Under the pieces are notes generated by a model. That model was not told the origin of the DNA. It did not search any database and saw only the letters and a program-made list of their open reading frames with translations. A DNA stretch of 9,046 bases, taken from contig JASUTF010000020.1 of the NCBI GenBank assembly GCA_030445695.1, positions 1 through 9,046 on the forward strand, given 5' to 3'. Of the stretch, positions 6,151-9,046 are shown piece by piece. Position 1 is the stretch's first letter. The number at the start of each line of letters is the position of its first letter. The translations under genes were made by a program, and so were the position numbers. The stretch is from Candidatus Iainarchaeum sp. Its GTDB lineage: Archaea > Iainarchaeota > Iainarchaeia > JAADDC01.

Positions 6151-7816
6151 TCTTCTCTCCCTGATTGCTCCTCACACGTGCGAAGCAGACACGCTCCAAC
6201 TGGACGATATCTCCCTCTTTCAGGCCCTGTGCCCAGTACTCTACGATGCCTGAGATCTTCTCGCCGGACGGGTGGAGGATCTCTGCGTCTATTGTTGATT
6301 CTCCCACCACTGGGACCCACTGGATCTTCTGGATGCGCTTTATCTCGTCCCCGCTGTACTCCGCCACGACCCTTTCTCCGACGTCCTTGACCGTCACATT
6401 GTAGAGGTGCATGAGGCGTATCTCTTCTCCCTTCTTCGGAACGTCCTTCCTGGCGATGAATAGGCGGTGATCTCCCTCTGGGAATTTATATATCCTTTCC
6501 CCGTACTCGGGGTGGTCCGGATGGTATGGTATTCTCGCCTCCACGGCGGGGGCGTTCTCCACGATTAACTCCACTGGATCCTCGACGAAGAAGAAGCGTT
6601 TTGCACGTTCGTCCAGCTTCTTCCTGTTAATCCCGTATATGTACTCCATGTCCACGTGGAGATCGCTCTTCTTGGGCCCTATTTCCTCGAAGAACTCCCA
6701 GAGCGTCTCGGGAAGGATGCCTCTATTTAGGAGGGCGCGCACAGTGGGTATTTTTACGTCTCCCCAGCCCTCTATTACGCCCTCGCGGAGTGCCTGGCGG
6801 ATGTAACGTTTACCCATGGGTATGGAGGAGTCCTTGTCCTCCACGTGGATTCTGCCGAAGTGCACGAACTCTGGCACGTTCAGGCCGAGGGCATTCTGGA
6901 TTATCTTCTGGATCTCCCCGTTGGTCTGGTGCTCCTTGCCGCGTAGGACGTGCGTTACCTCCAATCCATCTTCAACGGCGCAGGCGAAGTTGTACAGCGG
7001 ATAAACGTGGTACTTGTATCCTGTCCTTGGATGGGGGACGGACGTTATTATTCTGAAGAGAACGGGGTCGCGCATGGCAGGGTTCTTGTGTGCAGGGTCT
7101 ATCTTCAGGCGAAGAACTGCTTCACCCTCTCCGAAGGCCCCCTCTAACATTTTATCCCATAGTTCCAGGTTCTCCTCAACGCTCTGGTCCCTGTGCGGGC
7201 AGGCCGTTCTGTTCTCCCGGTGCTTCTTCATCTCTTCGGGGGAGCAGGTGCAGACATATGCTTTTCCAACCTCTATGAGTTTCCTCGCGTACTTGTAGTA
7301 GAGTTCCATTCTGTCGGACTCGATGATTTCTTTATCCCATTTTATGCCCACCGCCTTCAAATCTTCTCGTATGGCGTCGTAGTAGGGTAGTTTGGGCTTT
7401 GCAGGGTTCGTGTCTTCAAATCGGAGGATGAACCTGCCGTTGTACTTCTTCGCGTAGAGGTAGGAGACGAGGGCGCTGCGGAGGTTGCCGAGATGTATGT
7501 ATCCCCCCGGTTCGGGCGGAAAACGGGTTACCACCGTGCCCTTAACGTTTGGCAGTTCGGGCAGCCCCTTTCTCTCCTCCTTCTTGAGTGCCGAGTAGTC
7601 GTGTTTCTCCATCTCCTTCTTCTGCTGTTCGAGCGTGAGTTTGTTCACCGCTTCAACGGCTTTCTTTACGATTGGGATGATTTCCTTTGCCCTTTCCTTT
7701 AGCTCCGGCCGCTCTACGAATATTTTTCCGACGACGGCGCCCACAGCTGCCTTTCCGCCGTGGTCCACGGCGTTCTTCAGGGCGTACTTATACGCGAGTT
7801 CATACACCTCTTTCAT
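6125..7816 (-). CDS. gltX: Glutamyl-tRNA synthetase, archaeal type
   Basis: This cytosolic class I enzyme charges tRNA with glutamate. In archaea it is commonly non-discriminating, with GatDE finishing Gln-tRNA. The length of 563 residues is normal. A helical archaeal N-terminal region (1-95) precedes the catalytic domain, which has TRFPPEPGGYIHLGN (97-111, HIGH equivalent H108-N111) and LRFEDTNP (131-138). A cysteine cluster with C189, C191, C206 and H208 may bind zinc. The beta-barrel anticodon domain follows (about 405-563). The KMSKS equivalent is PMGKR (333-337), and the usual GWDDPRL region reads GWGDVKI (350-356), so two conserved motifs are altered although the lysine of KMSKS is kept. 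The ATG at 7816 has AGGTG at 7822-7826, 5 nt upstream. It overlaps the end of the TrmB gene by 17 nt, so both are in one operon. The 3' end overlaps padR by 26 nt. Confidence 0.94.
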   Translation of the reverse strand: MKEVYELAYKYALKNAVDHGGKAAVGAVVGKIFVERPELKERAKEIIPIVKKAVEAVNKLTLEQQKKEMEKHDYSALKKEERKGLPELPNVKGTVVTRFPPEPGGYIHLGNLRSALVSYLYAKKYNGRFILRFEDTNPAKPKLPYYDAIREDLKAVGIKWDKEIIESDRMELYYKYARKLIEVGKAYVCTCSPEEMKKHRENRTACPHRDQSVEENLELWDKMLEGAFGEGEAVLRLKIDPAHKNPAMRDPVLFRIITSVPHPRTGYKYHVYPLYNFACAVEDGLEVTHVLRGKEHQTNGEIQKIIQNALGLNVPEFVHFGRIHVEDKDSSIPMGKRYIRQALREGVIEGWGDVKIPTVRALLNRGILPETLWEFFEEIGPKKSDLHVDMEYIYGINRKKLDERAKRFFFVEDPVELIVENAPAVEARIPYHPDHPEYGERIYKFPEGDHRLFIARKDVPKKGEEIRLMHLYNVTVKDVGERVVAEYSGDEIKRIQKIQWVPVVGESTIDAEILHPSGEKISGIVEYWAQGLKEGDIVQLERVCFARVRSNQGEKITFYWTHR

Positions 7817-8429
7817 TCAACCACCTTCTGAACACGTCCACGATGTTGGGATCCTGGAACACAACGACCGTCGTTTCCCTGGCCGGCTCCCCCAGCGGTG
7901 CAAGGGGGATATATACCGCCTTCCCGGTTAGTATGAAGTCGAAGGGGCTTTTTACGTGTTTGCCGTTCAGCCGGTGCAGGATGTCCGAACTCTTTGGCGT
8001 TACCCCTATAATCGTTTTCTCGTCCGTTTCGTCCCCTATGATGCCCACAAGCGTTTCTGGTCTCTTGAAACGTAGGATGTAGTTGCCGGTAATTTCCTCG
8101 TTTTCGGAGAGCACGGGGATGAGCTTCCCTATGGTCTCCAGCCGCTTCTCTATGCGCTCAAGCCCCTCCTTCTTCTCCTTTATTATGAGGCGGAGGACGC
8201 GGATGGGGTCTGCCACCACGTAACGCCTAGGTCTTGTGTCAAGTTCCGTCACGTAGCCGTCTCGGACAAACTCCTCCAGAATTTCGTAGACCTTTGTTCT
8301 GGGAACCCCTGCGTGTTCCGATATGGTTTTGGCGTCCCCCTCCCTGAGACGGAAGAGTGCGTAGAGCGTCTTCGCCTCGTATTCGCTCATCCCAAGATCC
8401 CTGAGCAGGGAGACCAGCGCCTCGTCCAC
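7800..8429 (-). CDS. TrmB-family transcriptional regulator
   Basis: The protein has 209 residues. Residues 1-75 form a TrmB-type winged helix: LLRDLGMSEYEAKTLYALF (8-26) is the classic first part and AGVPRTKVYEILEEFVRDGYV (40-60) the recognition region. A coiled-coil linker follows (about 80-108, EKKEGLERIEKRLETI) and then a mixed alpha/beta effector domain (115-205). It is shorter than sugar-sensing TrmB proteins of about 340 residues and lacks their large ligand domain, so its signal is unknown. The start is GTG at 8429. No properly spaced ribosome site is present, a TATA-like CTTAAA is about 26 bp upstream, and an 18-bp palindrome touches the start codon, which suggests self-repression of a leaderless mRNA. 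It is transcribed together with gltX, which it overlaps by 17 nt. Family is firm and the target beyond its own operon is inferred. Confidence 0.88.
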   Translation of the reverse strand: MDEALVSLLRDLGMSEYEAKTLYALFRLREGDAKTISEHAGVPRTKVYEILEEFVRDGYVTELDTRPRRYVVADPIRVLRLIIKEKKEGLERIEKRLETIGKLIPVLSENEEITGNYILRFKRPETLVGIIGDETDEKTIIGVTPKSSDILHRLNGKHVKSPFDFILTGKAVYIPLAPLGEPARETTVVVFQDPNIVDVFRRWLNERGV

Positions 8430-8447
8430 GTCACCACTATTGGTGAC
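8430..8447. promoter_or_regulatory. 18-bp palindrome at the trmB-family start, candidate operator
   Basis: GTCACCACTATTGGTGAC has perfect 7-bp arms (GTCACCA / TGGTGAC) around a 4-bp centre. It fills the space between the TATA-like box (8453-8458) and the GTG start at 8429, a classic place for an archaeal repressor to block RNA polymerase. The adjacent TrmB-family protein is the natural candidate to bind it. Confidence 0.6.
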
Positions 8448-8452
8448 AAACG

Positions 8453-8458
8453 TTTAAG
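8453..8458. promoter_or_regulatory. TATA-like box between the TrmB gene and the divergent gene
   Basis: The minus strand reads CACTTAAACG. The centre of CTTAAA is 26-27 bp before the GTG at 8429, the right distance for a leaderless trmB-family mRNA. On the plus strand the same box (TTTAAG) would start transcription near 8482, 14 nt before the ATG at 8496, so it may serve both directions. The match to the TATA consensus is moderate. Confidence 0.45.
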
Positions 8459-8495
8459 TGCCTGTATGAAAAATGTTGTCCCCTCCATTTTATCC

Positions 8496-9046
8496 ATGGA
8501 GAACGTGATCCTGTTTTCGGGCAAGCACGGCGACTGGGAGTTTTCAAGGCGTTTGAACGTCCCTTCACCCGATGTCCCTGCATTCGTATCCACGGTGGCC
8601 TCAGTGGTTAACCAGAGGGGCGACTACTACATATCGGGGAGCATAGACGTTTCACCCCTTGTTTCGGCGCTGGAAGAAGTTGTGCGCACCAGGGCGGATA
8701 TGGACAAGGCGATATCCTCGGCGGTCCGATCCAGATCCGTTCAGTCCGCGGTTTCGGACATCGTCAGCACCGTTGCCGCCGACTACAACCTCGACAAAAA
8801 GCCGACAGCCGCTTTCAAGGACATGCTGAAGGTCTTCTCCGTTAGGTATGTCCTTTCGGCAAAGATAGGGGACTTTGAGCACGTGCAGGACGTGGGGGAG
8901 AAGATCTCCCCGCTGGGCGAGGGCTACTTCTTTGTGGCGAACACGGGCGACTGGGTGGTGGTCAAGAAGCAGAAGATATCGGACAAGACGACCCCTGTAG
9001 ACCTTCTGTTCTACATAGCATCCCTGAGCAACTCCCTGCAGTCCAA
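8496..9046 (+). CDS. Protein of unknown function, 3' end outside the window
   Basis: An open frame runs without a stop from 8496 to the right edge (183 codons plus two bases), so this is the first part of a longer gene. I do not recognise the family. The sequence begins MENVILFSGKHGDWEF and has no signal peptide or membrane helix. It appears to alternate short strands with helices, for example 53-95 and 104-113. Four GD-aromatic triplets occur: GDW at 12 and 151, GDY at 42, GDF at 125. An in-frame ATG ten codons upstream (8466) would add MKNVVPSILS. Neither ATG has a ribosome site, and the TATA-like box at 8453-8458 would start RNA after 8466, so 8496 is preferred with moderate certainty. Codon usage resembles that of the neighbours. 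It is divergent from the TrmB-family gene with 66 bp between starts, so the palindrome there may also affect it. Confidence 0.72.
   Translation, partial: MENVILFSGKHGDWEFSRRLNVPSPDVPAFVSTVASVVNQRGDYYISGSIDVSPLVSALEEVVRTRADMDKAISSAVRSRSVQSAVSDIVSTVAADYNLDKKPTAAFKDMLKVFSVRYVLSAKIGDFEHVQDVGEKISPLGEGYFFVANTGDWVVVKKQKISDKTTPVDLLFYIASLSNSLQS

Noticed and set aside
8387-8882. Minus-strand open frames at 8387-8593 and 8652-8882
   Set aside because: They lie opposite the rightmost plus-strand gene, and the first crosses the divergent promoter and palindrome. The plus frame is longer, unbroken and has matching codon use.

Overview
The window is archaeal. The tyrosyl- and glutamyl-tRNA synthetases are of the archaeal type. 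Shine-Dalgarno sites of the GGAGGTG type sit before genes inside operons, and three genes that face an upstream promoter begin with GTG about 26-27 bp from a TATA-like box with no ribosome site, as expected for leaderless archaeal mRNAs. Many genes start with GTG, proteins are rich in Lys, Glu and Arg, and AGG/AGA and ATA codons are common, which hints at a thermophile. A euryarchaeal lineage is plausible, but I cannot name a genus.

Layout from left to right. (1) tyrS, minus strand, 26-1078, with its own short upstream region. (2) A tightly packed four-gene minus-strand operon, 1194-5621. In transcription order it is an ABC ATPase, a secreted and membrane-anchored beta-sandwich protein, and two FtsX/MacB-type permeases. 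All three junctions are 4-nt stop/start overlaps (ATGA, GTGA, GTGA). (3) A divergent PadR-family regulator, plus strand, 5674-6150. It shares with the ATPase gene a 52-bp intergenic region holding one TATA box midway between the two start codons and a perfect palindrome. (4) A minus-strand pair, 7816-6125 and 8429-7800: a TrmB-family regulator whose end overlaps the start of gltX by 17 nt. The 3' end of gltX overlaps the 3' end of padR by 26 nt, tail to tail. (5) A plus-strand gene of unknown function that starts near 8496 and leaves the window.

The most interesting part is region 2 with region 3. It looks like a PadR-controlled exporter or mechanotransmission ABC machine with two different permeases (LolCDE-like stoichiometry). 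The place normally held by a MacA/YknX adaptor is taken by a membrane-tethered CARDB/COG1361-like protein. The two permease genes are diverged overall, yet share a block of about 149 bp that is nearly identical at the DNA level. It covers the cytoplasmic coupling region between TM2 and TM3 and suggests recent gene conversion. Secondary points are a gltX with altered HIGH and KMSKS-type motifs and its coupling to a TrmB regulator with an 18-bp palindrome at its start.

No tRNA, rRNA, CRISPR array, insertion sequence or integrase was seen. No stretch longer than about 115 bases lacks a gene.
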